Assembly: GCA_030673895.1 (NCBI GenBank)
Contig: JAUTCR010000052.1
Coordinates: 1 to 64,000, forward strand
From: Verrucomicrobiota bacterium JB023
GTDB taxonomy: Bacteria > Verrucomicrobiota > Verrucomicrobiia > Verrucomicrobiales > Akkermansiaceae
Direction: 5' to 3'
Length of the DNA: 64,000 nt
Numbering within the stretch: position 1 is the first letter of the stretch; every line of letters starts with the position of its first letter. The position numbers and the translations under genes were made by a program. Shown here in pieces: positions 56,042-63,188 of the stretch. The notes beneath the pieces were generated by a model. It saw only the letters and a list, made by a program, of their open reading frames with translations. It was not told where the DNA came from and searched no databases.

Positions 56042-57114
56042 AGCTTGTGCTCGAACGCGTTCTTGGGCTTGAGGTCGAGCACGAGATTGGCAAGAAGCTT
56101 GATGATGTCCTCGATGTCGCTCTTGTGCGCGGTCTCCACGACCGAGTGCATGCAGCGGAGAGGTAATGACACCAGTGCGGAAGGGATTCCACTGTGAACA
56201 TCGTAGATGGAGTCCGTGTCCGTGCCGGTGAAGCGGCCCGCGGCTTCATGCTGGATCTCGATGCCAGACTTGTCGGCGATATCCATCAGCTTCTCGACCA
56301 TGAGCGGGTGGTTGGCTGCCCCGTGGGTGAGGGAGGGCCCTCCGCCGAGGGTGACCTCGCCATGTTGGGATTGATCGATGCTGGGTGTATCCGTGGCGTG
56401 GGTGACGTCGAGACAAACGCAAGCGGTAGGGTGTAGGCGATTGGTTGCCATCTTGGCTCCGTAGCCGCCAATCTCTTCCTGCACGGCATTGAGGCAGACG
56501 AGGTTCCAGGCCGGCTTCTTCTTAGCCTTCGAGACCAGCTTCAGCACTTGGGCGATGATGTACCCGCCCACGCGGTTATCGAGAGCGCGTGAGACAAGGA
56601 GGTCCTCGCCCATCTCCATCGGGCCGTCGGTATAGACGGCGGGGTGACCGACACGGATCCCCCGGGCCGCTACTTCTTCCCGATTGGATGCTCCGATATC
56701 CACCCAGAGCTGATGAACCTTCGGCGCCTTCTCATTGGCGAGGGAGTCGCGCCGCAGATGGATGGCGGTATTCCCGATGATTCCGATGACGTCCCCCTTG
56801 TCGCCAAGGAGGCGCAGGCGGCGACCGCGGGCGGTGGCGGCATCGGAGCCACCCAAGCGGTCGACCCGGAGGAAGCCGTCCTTGGTCACATGCTTCACGA
56901 TGTAGCCGATCTCATCGGCGTGCGCTTCCAGCATGAGGGTCTTGTCGCTTGTTCCCTCAATCGTGGCCCAAGTGGAGCCGTAGGTGTCGCACTCCACGGA
57001 GTCCGCGTATTCCTTCGCGAAGTCGGCCCACACCCGTTGCCCCGGCATTTCCCATCCGGTGGGGCTGGGGGTCTCAAGGAGTTGAAAAAGAAAGTCGCGG
57101 TCAGCTTTGGTCAT
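56038..57114 (-). CDS. M42-family metallopeptidase (aminopeptidase/endoglucanase M type)
   Basis: 358 residues. Di-zinc cytoplasmic peptidase of the glutamyl or tetrahedral-aminopeptidase type. First metal motif EAHADEIGY has the His and adjacent Asp, then DNRVGGYI, the acidic pair VQEEIGGYG, CLDVTH, and the last metal His in RCMHSVVE. Family length fits with ATG 57114; an upstream 30-codon extension is not family-like. Likely cleaves peptides inside the cell. Confidence 0.94.
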   Translation of the reverse strand: MTKADRDFLFQLLETPSPTGWEMPGQRVWADFAKEYADSVECDTYGSTWATIEGTSDKTLMLEAHADEIGYIVKHVTKDGFLRVDRLGGSDAATARGRRLRLLGDKGDVIGIIGNTAIHLRRDSLANEKAPKVHQLWVDIGASNREEVAARGIRVGHPAVYTDGPMEMGEDLLVSRALDNRVGGYIIAQVLKLVSKAKKKPAWNLVCLNAVQEEIGGYGAKMATNRLHPTACVCLDVTHATDTPSIDQSQHGEVTLGGGPSLTHGAANHPLMVEKLMDIADKSGIEIQHEAAGRFTGTDTDSIYDVHSGIPSALVSLPLRCMHSVVETAHKSDIEDIIKLLANLVLDLKPKNAFEHKL

Positions 57115-57236
57115 GGAGGAGATACAAGACGGGAGACCGCAAGATTCAAGGATTATGGATGTGTTGCACCTTCCTCGCGAGACACTCGCCAAAGCCGTTG
57201 GCAAAGGCGGTCGCGCCTGACTGCTTCTTCTGTGAA

Positions 57237-58571
57237 TCAGCTCTGACGCAACCAGCTGAAGAAGGCCTCCTCTCCGGGGGTCATCGGGATGGAAGCCTTC
57301 GGCTCATCCGCCAGGCAGGCCAAGCGCTCCGGGATCTCGACAGCACCTTTTCCAAGCTCTTCCTCCATCGTGGGGAGAAACTTGGAGGGATGGGCGGTGG
57401 AGAGGATGATGCGGTGTCCTTGACTGACTGTGCCCTTGGCGGCCAGATAGCCGACTGCGGTGTGCGGGCACATCGCGTAGCGGAATTCGTCCCAGACCTC
57501 GCGGATGGCTTCACGGGTTTGTTCGTCGGTGAAGGATGCCCCACGGATCGAGGCCCGCATCGCGGTGAGGGCGTCCGCGTCGCCTAGCTGCTCGGCTTCG
57601 GGTTTGTCGGGGCGGGCAAAGAGATCGACCATGCGGGCGAAGTTCGAAGGCGCGCCCACGTCCATGGCATTGGAAATCGTCGCGACGGAAGGGCGGGGAT
57701 CATACTGGCCATTTAGTAGATAATTGGGGACGACATCATTGACATTTGTGGCGGCGACAAAGCCAGCGACCGGGAGGCCCATCCGGTGGGCCAGGAGCCC
57801 GGCAGTGAGGTTGCCGAAATTACCTGATGGAACGATGAAGGTGGCCTCGCTGTCTTCGGGCAGTTGGCGGGCAGCATCGAAGTAGTAGAAAGATTGCGGG
57901 ATCAGACGAGAGATGTTGATCGAGTTCGCACTAGTGAGATTGAGTTTCTCGGAGAGTTCCCGGTCGGCGAAGGCCGCCTTCACGAGACGCTGGCAGTCAT
58001 CGAAGGTGCCGTCCACTTCGAGCGCGGTGATGTTGCCGCCCAGGGTGGTGAGCTGCTTCTCCTGCAAGCCGGAGACCTTGCCGGAAGGGTAGAGGATGAT
58101 CACCCGGGTGCCGGGCACGTTGTGGAAGGCGCTCGCTACGGCGCCTCCCGTATCTCCCGAGGTCGCGACCAGCACGGTGAGTTCGCGCCCGTCGTCCTTG
58201 GTCAGGTGGCCCATCAGACGGGCCATGAAGCGGGCGCCGAAGTCCTTGAAGGCGAGCGTAGGACCATGGAATAGCTCTAGCACCGAGAGGTCGTTGCCGA
58301 GGGAATGCAGGGGAGCGGGAAAATTGATGGCCCCGGCTACGAGCGAGCGAAGTTCATCCTCCGGGATCGCTCCCTGAAAGAGGTGGCTGGTTACCCGGTA
58401 GCCAAGTTCCGCGAGGGATATCTCCCTCCAATCATCCCAGAAGGATGCCGGTAAGGGCTGGATCTCCTCCGGCATGTAGAGGCCCCGGTCCGAAGGCAAG
58501 GAGCGAAGAACAGCCTCCTTGAGGGGCTGGATATTGCGGCGATTGTTGGTGGAGTAGTATTGGGTTGCCAT
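57237..58571 (-). CDS. thrC: Threonine synthase
   Basis: 444 residues. PLP enzyme converting O-phosphohomoserine to threonine. Schiff-base Lys109 lies in TLAFKDFGARF; phosphate- and PLP-binding segments are TSGDTGGAVASAF and SGNFGNLTAG. It matches the long (E. coli-type) class with N-terminal YYSTNNRR and GLYMPE. It lies downstream of thrB on the same strand, but with a gene on the opposite strand in between (58744-59232). Confidence 0.97.
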   Translation of the reverse strand: MATQYYSTNNRRNIQPLKEAVLRSLPSDRGLYMPEEIQPLPASFWDDWREISLAELGYRVTSHLFQGAIPEDELRSLVAGAINFPAPLHSLGNDLSVLELFHGPTLAFKDFGARFMARLMGHLTKDDGRELTVLVATSGDTGGAVASAFHNVPGTRVIILYPSGKVSGLQEKQLTTLGGNITALEVDGTFDDCQRLVKAAFADRELSEKLNLTSANSINISRLIPQSFYYFDAARQLPEDSEATFIVPSGNFGNLTAGLLAHRMGLPVAGFVAATNVNDVVPNYLLNGQYDPRPSVATISNAMDVGAPSNFARMVDLFARPDKPEAEQLGDADALTAMRASIRGASFTDEQTREAIREVWDEFRYAMCPHTAVGYLAAKGTVSQGHRIILSTAHPSKFLPTMEEELGKGAVEIPERLACLADEPKASIPMTPGEEAFFSWLRQS

Positions 58572-58743
58572 CTCGCTGTGGCCGTCAAGCTAACGGTTTT
58601 TTCGGCGAAAACGGAAGCCTCTTTCGGGGCCTGGCGGCGAGCTCGCAGGGGTCAAGGTATTCTCCATTTGCACGATTACGAGGCTGGGGCACCTTGGGTG
58701 GTCGGTCTTTCGAGGCCGGCAGATGAACCCAAATTACTGAATT

Positions 58744-59232
58744 ATGCCCCAGACCCCCCAAACCAAACTTGATACCGGGGATCCGTTTCCCAAAATGGAT
58801 CTCAAGCTAACAACCGGAGAGTCCCTTCAATTGCCCAAGGGCAACTGGACCTTCTTCCTTCTCTATCGCGGCAACTGGTGACCTTTCTGTCGTCAGCAGT
58901 TGGCTGACTATCAGGAACGCCTCGCGGAATTTCGTGAGAAAGGCGTCGATATCGTCGCGGCCTCCGTGGAGACCGAGGCTGAAGCGAAGGAGACCGTTGA
59001 AAAACTGGGCCTCGACTTTCCTGTGGCCTATGGAATTGACCCCGTGACCTTTGCGAAAACGACCGGAGCTTATTATGCGAAGGACGAAGACGGCGATTTC
59101 TTGCATGCCACCGGCTTCATGTTGAAGCCGGACAATACCATCGATGTGGCTGTCTTCAGCTCTGGTGCCATCGGCCGCCTGGAGGTGGGCGATGCCCTTC
59201 AGTTCGTCGAATTCCGGCTGAAGAACGACTAA
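58744..59232 (+). CDS. Putative selenoprotein: peroxiredoxin-like (AhpC/TSA family) with in-frame TGA read as Sec46
   Basis: A 162-residue thioredoxin-fold protein if the in-frame TGA at 58879-58881 is read as selenocysteine (residue 46, motif W-U-P-F-C, Cys49). ATG 58744 is bounded by a stop two codons upstream. The TGA falls exactly where AhpC/TSA-like proteins have the first Cys of CxxC (usual context RGxWCPyC). Coding continues cleanly for 116 codons after it, with typical Prx-like features: YQERLAEFREKGVDIVAAS, FPVAYGIDP, TGFMLKPD. A bSECIS-like hairpin follows (58884-58917). Without Sec it would be a 45-residue fragment. Likely a thiol/selenol peroxidase or reductase. The alternative, a TGT/TGC to TGA nonsense mutation, cannot be excluded from one genome, but the hairpin argues against it. 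Confidence 0.8.
58884..58917 (+). promoter_or_regulatory. Candidate bacterial SECIS element
   Basis: Two stacked stems start 2 nt after the TGA. The lower one is TTTCTG (58884-58889) with CAGGAA (58912-58917), one U-G. A small internal loop follows, then the upper GTCAGC (58892-58897) with GCTGAC (58903-58908). The apical loop AGTTG (58898-58902) has G at its second position, about 18 nt from the UGA. This fits the published bSECIS rule: a loop of 3-14 nt, G in the first two positions, 16-37 nt from UGA. Confidence 0.75.
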
Positions 59233-59251
59233 TCCCCAGCCTTTTTCCGGA

Positions 59252-59277
59252 GAGGCCCCGTCGCCAGGCGGGGCCTC
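59252..59277. terminator. G+C-rich hairpin between convergent selenoprotein and thrB genes
   Basis: GAGGCCCCG (59252-59260) pairs with CGGGGCCTC (59269-59277), 9 bp, loop 8 nt. No T run follows on either strand. It sits in the 49-nt space between the two convergent genes. Confidence 0.5.
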
Positions 59278-59281
59278 GGCG

Positions 59282-60247
59282 TCACGCGATGACCGGAACC
59301 TTGTCCACCACCCGGACGCCCTGACGGTTGATCGGGGAGATGTGCATCTGGTTATTGAGGGGGATTGCCGAGAATACCTTGGCGATCGCCTCGCCGACTT
59401 GGTGGGCGTTCTCTTCTCCCTCACAGAGGGCGAAGACGCTGGGACCCGCTCCAGAGATGGAGAAGCCCAGCGCTCCTGCCGCCATCGCCGCGCGCTTGGC
59501 TTTGTAGAAATCCGGGATCAGCTTTTGGCGACGGGGCTCGGCGATGACGTCGTGAATCGAGCGCCCGATCATTGCGTAGTCGGACTGAATGAGTCCGCAG
59601 AGGAGTCCGCCGAGATTACCAATCTGTTGAGTGGCGTTGCGGAGCGGGATATCCTTTGCGAGGATCTCGCGGGCCACCCGGGTGAGGATCTCGATATCCG
59701 GGTGGACGACGGCGGCCCAGAGATTGTCGGGGACAGGAAGTTCCGCGACGTCCAGCTCCTCATTGTCCCGGATGAAGATGATGCCGCCGAGCAGGCAGGG
59801 ACCGACATTGTCCGCATGCCAGGCCCCGTCGGCCGAGGCCTCCCCTTGCATGGCGAAGGGGAGGAGCTGCTTCTTGGAAAGTGGCTCACCGATCAGCTTG
59901 TTGACCGCGTAGGCTCCCGCGACGGCGGATGCTGCCGAAGAGCCCAGACCGGACCCGAAAGGCATGCGCTTGTGAATCTCCATCTCAATGCCGCGGTCGG
60001 TCATGCCAAGGTGGTGCAGGAGGTCGAGCGCGGAGACGCCGGCTGTATTCTTGGACGGATCCGTCGGGAGCTTGCCATCATCACCAGTGATGGCGGTGAT
60101 GCGCAGGCCGGGCTTGTCCGAGTGGCGGACGACGACGAAATCTCCAGGCTCGTTAATGGCAAAACCGAGGACGTCGTAGCCACAGGCCACATTGGCGACG
60201 GTGGCTGGAGCGAAGACGGTGACTTGCTGCTGTTCAGCGGGCGACAT
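59282..60247 (-). CDS. thrB: Homoserine kinase
   Basis: 321-residue GHMP kinase. ATP-dependent phosphorylation of homoserine to O-phosphohomoserine for threonine synthesis. The N-terminal VFAPATVANVACGYD and the ATP-binding loop PFGSGLGSSAAS (96-106) are typical, and the C-terminal SISGAGPSVFALCEG is the GHMP motif 3. It would normally feed straight into thrC, but here the selenoprotein gene lies between them on the other strand. Confidence 0.97.
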   Translation of the reverse strand: MSPAEQQQVTVFAPATVANVACGYDVLGFAINEPGDFVVVRHSDKPGLRITAITGDDGKLPTDPSKNTAGVSALDLLHHLGMTDRGIEMEIHKRMPFGSGLGSSAASAVAGAYAVNKLIGEPLSKKQLLPFAMQGEASADGAWHADNVGPCLLGGIIFIRDNEELDVAELPVPDNLWAAVVHPDIEILTRVAREILAKDIPLRNATQQIGNLGGLLCGLIQSDYAMIGRSIHDVIAEPRRQKLIPDFYKAKRAAMAAGALGFSISGAGPSVFALCEGEENAHQVGEAIAKVFSAIPLNNQMHISPINRQGVRVVDKVPVIA

Positions 60248-60356
60248 ACCGGGTGGGTAGCAGAGACTGGGAAAAGGGACAATTGAACAATTCGTTGAAG
60301 CTTCCCGGAGCCATTTTGCCTCGCCTGGAAACTCGCGACAGGGCCGGAACAGCCCC

Positions 60357-61733
60357 TCAGTAGATGAGCAGCCGGAAGAAGCGGGGCCCCTCTGCGAGGG
60401 GTGAGGACAAGGTCATCTCATGACTCTCTGGATCGTCCGCGAGGGTGTGAGACGGGGGAGCGGCGCTCCACTGGTCGGAGTTCCCTGGGCGGGTGGAGAG
60501 GGTGGTCCACTCGGTGAGATCCGCCGAAGTCTGGATGGCGAGCGTCACGCCTTCCTGTTGAGGGGAAGGAAAGGTGAAGCGGGCAAGCTCGTCCTCGACA
60601 GAGGCTCTCAGGAGCGGGCGAGATTGGCCGTCCTGCTCGTCCGAGCCCAGAACTTGCTCAAGAATATCGGTGAAGCCGTCGCCATCGCGGTCCTCCAAGG
60701 GATTGGCAGGTAGATTGGCGCTTTCACCCAGGAAGCCGGCGGCTTCTGCGGAGGCCGAGAGAAGGACTGGGGGATCTGAAGTGACGTTGTTTTGCCCTCC
60801 ACCGCCCAAGAAGGAAATGGCCATGTTTTCCAGCACCTCCTCTGTGAGCGCCGGATCAGGTCGCCGGAAGCGCACGTAGTCGATCTGCGAGATGAGGTCC
60901 GGCTGACCTGTGGCTGGTGGTGCGTAGTTGAAGTGATAGGTCGAAGCGGCTCCGCCTTGCCAATAGGGTTGGGCGGTGGGCCAATCCGTGTAGGCAGTGA
61001 TGCCCACCTGAAGGGCTTCCCCGAAGTCCGGCAACGGGTGGTTGGGATTCGGGTAGCGATTCTCAACAATCCAAGGGCCCTCCTCGGAATGCTTGCGGAG
61101 GCAGACGAAGGTGTCACCGACGCGAACGATCTGGAGCCAGGCTTCCGTTTGGTCCTGGTCGATGCCGGTGGTGTCGTAGTAGAGGCGGGAATTGGAGTTT
61201 CGGGTCGACTTGGTCTCGAACTGCCGCGTGCCGGCATTCCCTGCCGTTCCGTATGAAAGGAAGAGGTAGTTCTCGCTATCGGGCACGTAGTCGCTGCCAA
61301 AATCCTGCGGTGGCCAGACGGGCTCGGTGGTGAAGGGCGAGGGCGCTGCCTGAGTGATATCGCGGGGAGCGTGGATAAAGAGGCCGGCCAGCGAGAAGGC
61401 CCGGTTGGGGACCTCGGTCGGGTCCTCGGGGTTGTGTCGACTCAGGACCCGCACCTTCATGGTGGCGATGAAGTCTCCTTCGATTTCCTTGAAAAAGAGC
61501 AGCCCCCGCAGGTTCTCGAACCACATGCTCGTCGCAGGGACGATGTGAAAGTGGCCTGGCTCGGTGATGTCGATATCCGCGGTTTCGTGTGCGGAAGTGT
61601 GCCAGCCTTCTACTGCCACGAGGTCATGCCAGTTAGCCAGGGTGGCCGCGTTGTCGAACTCATCGGACAGGAGGCTGAGGTCATCGGCCTGGACGAGCAG
61701 GGGAAAAATGGGGAGGGGGAAAGACGGCTTCAT
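60357..61733 (-). CDS. Large secreted protein with Ca-binding-type repeat
   Basis: 458 residues with a weak signal peptide (about 16 residues). The N-terminal 280 residues resemble DUF1349/concanavalin-like domains (FYFVVLR-type strands, AWLQIVRVGDTFVCLRKHSEEGPW). A linker with an EF-hand-like acidic loop, DRDGDGFTDILEQVLGSDEQ, is followed by the terminal beta repeat (TLAIQTSADLTEWTTL...RFFRLLIY), also seen in the protein at 24057. Probably an extracellular, Ca-stabilised protein; its substrate is unknown. Confidence 0.78.
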   Translation of the reverse strand: MKPSFPLPIFPLLVQADDLSLLSDEFDNAATLANWHDLVAVEGWHTSAHETADIDITEPGHFHIVPATSMWFENLRGLLFFKEIEGDFIATMKVRVLSRHNPEDPTEVPNRAFSLAGLFIHAPRDITQAAPSPFTTEPVWPPQDFGSDYVPDSENYLFLSYGTAGNAGTRQFETKSTRNSNSRLYYDTTGIDQDQTEAWLQIVRVGDTFVCLRKHSEEGPWIVENRYPNPNHPLPDFGEALQVGITAYTDWPTAQPYWQGGAASTYHFNYAPPATGQPDLISQIDYVRFRRPDPALTEEVLENMAISFLGGGGQNNVTSDPPVLLSASAEAAGFLGESANLPANPLEDRDGDGFTDILEQVLGSDEQDGQSRPLLRASVEDELARFTFPSPQQEGVTLAIQTSADLTEWTTLSTRPGNSDQWSAAPPSHTLADDPESHEMTLSSPLAEGPRFFRLLIY

Positions 61734-61787
61734 TTCAGTGGCTTTGCTTCTGAAACCGGATTGAGAGCGGCCTTTTCCCTTCTCATG

Positions 61788-62093
61788 TTAAGCGGGCGGA
61801 CCGTCCTGCACGAGGCCGGTATCCCAGATGATACGGCATCGCTTGCAGGCGAATGAGATGCGGGAATTGTCTTTCATCGCTCTTTTCAAGGTCGCCCCGC
61901 ATTTTTCGCAGCGACTGCGGCGGAAATGAATTCTTTTGAGGGTGAAGGTGGCGATGCCGGCGATGAGGGAGGGGAGAAACCACCAGTGATTGGCATGGGC
62001 ACCTGCGAAGGCGAAACCGAAGATGAAGAGCGCACCAGTGAAGTCGCAGGCGAAGTGCCGCCGTTTCCAGGTTTTGGCCGGGAGCCGTTTCAT
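61788..62093 (-). CDS. Small membrane protein with zinc ribbon
   Basis: 101 residues. One or two TM segments (FALCDFTGALFIFGFAF region and WWFLPSLIAGIATFTL) are followed by a zinc ribbon CEKC...CKRC in the last 40 residues. It starts 3 nt after the rlpA gene stop on the same strand, so it is probably co-transcribed. No function is known to me. Confidence 0.72.
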   Translation of the reverse strand: MKRLPAKTWKRRHFACDFTGALFIFGFAFAGAHANHWWFLPSLIAGIATFTLKRIHFRRSRCEKCGATLKRAMKDNSRISFACKRCRIIWDTGLVQDGPPA

Positions 62094-62096
62094 GGT

Positions 62097-62600
62097 TCAG
62101 AAGGGCCAGAGAGAGAAGCCGCGCTTGGCCTTGCGTCGATAGGACCCATCACCGACTGAAATCACTTCCACTTCGACGTCGGTCAGCCCTTGTTCCTCGA
62201 AGCCCAGCTTGCGCGCTGCCCGGGGAGTGAGATCGATGATCCGACCCGGGATGAAGGGGCCGCGGTCATTGAGCCGGAGCTTCAAGGTTTTGCCGTTCTT
62301 CAAATTGGTGACCTTGACGCGGCTGGGAAGAGGCAGGGTCTTGTGCGCTCCCGAGACGTCCCAGGGCATCACCTTCTCGCCCAGCGACGTGTTCCCCCTC
62401 TTGAGGCCGAGGAAGGAGGATTCGTCATACCAAGAGGCAATCCCTCGCTCCTTGTAATGAAGGGCTTGCTCGACGGAGAGAGGATGATAACGGACCCCAC
62501 GGATGGTGTAGGATCTCGTCATGTAGCCCTCATAGCCTCCACCGCCGCAAGAGGTGAGGAGAATGACCAGGGGCAGGACGAACAAGCCGCATGTCTTCAT
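62097..62600 (-). CDS. rlpA: RlpA-family septal ring lytic transglycosylase (lipoprotein)
   Basis: 167 residues with lipobox (LTSC, Cys18) and a double-psi beta-barrel RlpA domain: GIASWYDESSFLG, TSLGEKVMPWDVSGAHKTLPL, VKVTNLKNGKTLKLRLNDRGPF, RIIDLTPRAARKLGF. It cleaves denuded glycan strands of peptidoglycan at the septum in other bacteria. ATG 62600 gives a proper lipoprotein signal; the frame opens 12 codons earlier. A SPOR domain is absent. A hairpin lies just upstream of the start (62608-62633). Confidence 0.93.
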   Translation of the reverse strand: MKTCGLFVLPLVILLTSCGGGGYEGYMTRSYTIRGVRYHPLSVEQALHYKERGIASWYDESSFLGLKRGNTSLGEKVMPWDVSGAHKTLPLPSRVKVTNLKNGKTLKLRLNDRGPFIPGRIIDLTPRAARKLGFEEQGLTDVEVEVISVGDGSYRRKAKRGFSLWPF

Positions 62601-62607
62601 ACGAGTA

Positions 62608-62633
62608 AGCCTGCCCCGTTTCCGGAGCAGGCT
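62608..62633 (-). terminator. Hairpin between HU and rlpA genes
   Basis: On the minus strand AGCCTGCTCC pairs with GGGGCAGGCT (10 bp, one G-U) around GGAAAC. It ends 7 nt before the rlpA ATG and lies about 30 nt after the HU stop. It could terminate HU transcription, or mask the rlpA ribosome site. Confidence 0.5.
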
Positions 62634-62662
62634 CAATAAAAGGGGGTGTCTTAGAGGGACGC

Positions 62663-62983
62663 TTAGTTGCTCTCCTTCTCCTGGATCGCAGGAAGAACCG
62701 GGGCAACCTTCTCCTTCATCTCCTTGCCGGGCTTGAACTTGACGACTGCCCGTGGCGGGATCGGCACATCCTTGGAAGGATCCTTGGGGTTCCGCCCAAT
62801 CTTGGCCTTGGTCACCTTGACTTCGAACGTGCCGAAATTTCTCATGACGACGGTATCGCCTTTGGCGAGATCGTTGGTGATCTCTTCAAGAGTGTGTTGG
62901 ATGACATCGAAGACCTGATTCTGGGTCAGCCCGCAGATGTTGCTGATGCGATTGACCAAGTCTCTTTTTGTTACAGTAGCCAT
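62663..62983 (-). CDS. HU/IHF-family DNA-binding protein
   Basis: 106 residues. Nucleoid-associated histone-like protein. The family core is VTKRDLVNRISNICGLTQNQVFDVIQ, then GDTVVMRNFGTFEVKVTKAKIGRNPKDPSKDVPIPPRAVVKFKPGKEMKE, with the usual RNP arm residues. A short Glu-rich tail is added. Divergent from mutY, with about 205 nt of AT-richer upstream sequence. Confidence 0.95.
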   Translation of the reverse strand: MATVTKRDLVNRISNICGLTQNQVFDVIQHTLEEITNDLAKGDTVVMRNFGTFEVKVTKAKIGRNPKDPSKDVPIPPRAVVKFKPGKEMKEKVAPVLPAIQEKESN

Positions 62984-63188
62984 AGTTGCGTTGAGTTGGT
63001 GTTAGGGAATAGCGAGTTGGATAGGTTGAGAAAATTGTTTCGAGTGACAATTCGCGCACAAACCAATTACAGCCAATACCCAAGCATATTTAATGCCGGA
63101 CGAAAGAGGCTTTTTCTCTCAAAGATAAAAAAATAACTGTGTCAGGGCGAGAACTTGCAGAATGCGCTGTAGAAGAGAGATTTCGCCA

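Noticed and set aside
58738-58740. TGA just upstream of ATG 58744 as a second Sec codon
   Set aside because: It lies before the family start, has no suitable hairpin, and sits outside the protein homology. I treat it as an ordinary stop.
58900-59232. A separate short gene starting at TTG 58900
   Set aside because: It is in frame with, and continuous in homology with, ATG 58744 through the TGA. The missing N-terminal half contains the active site, so it is better read as part of the Sec-containing gene.
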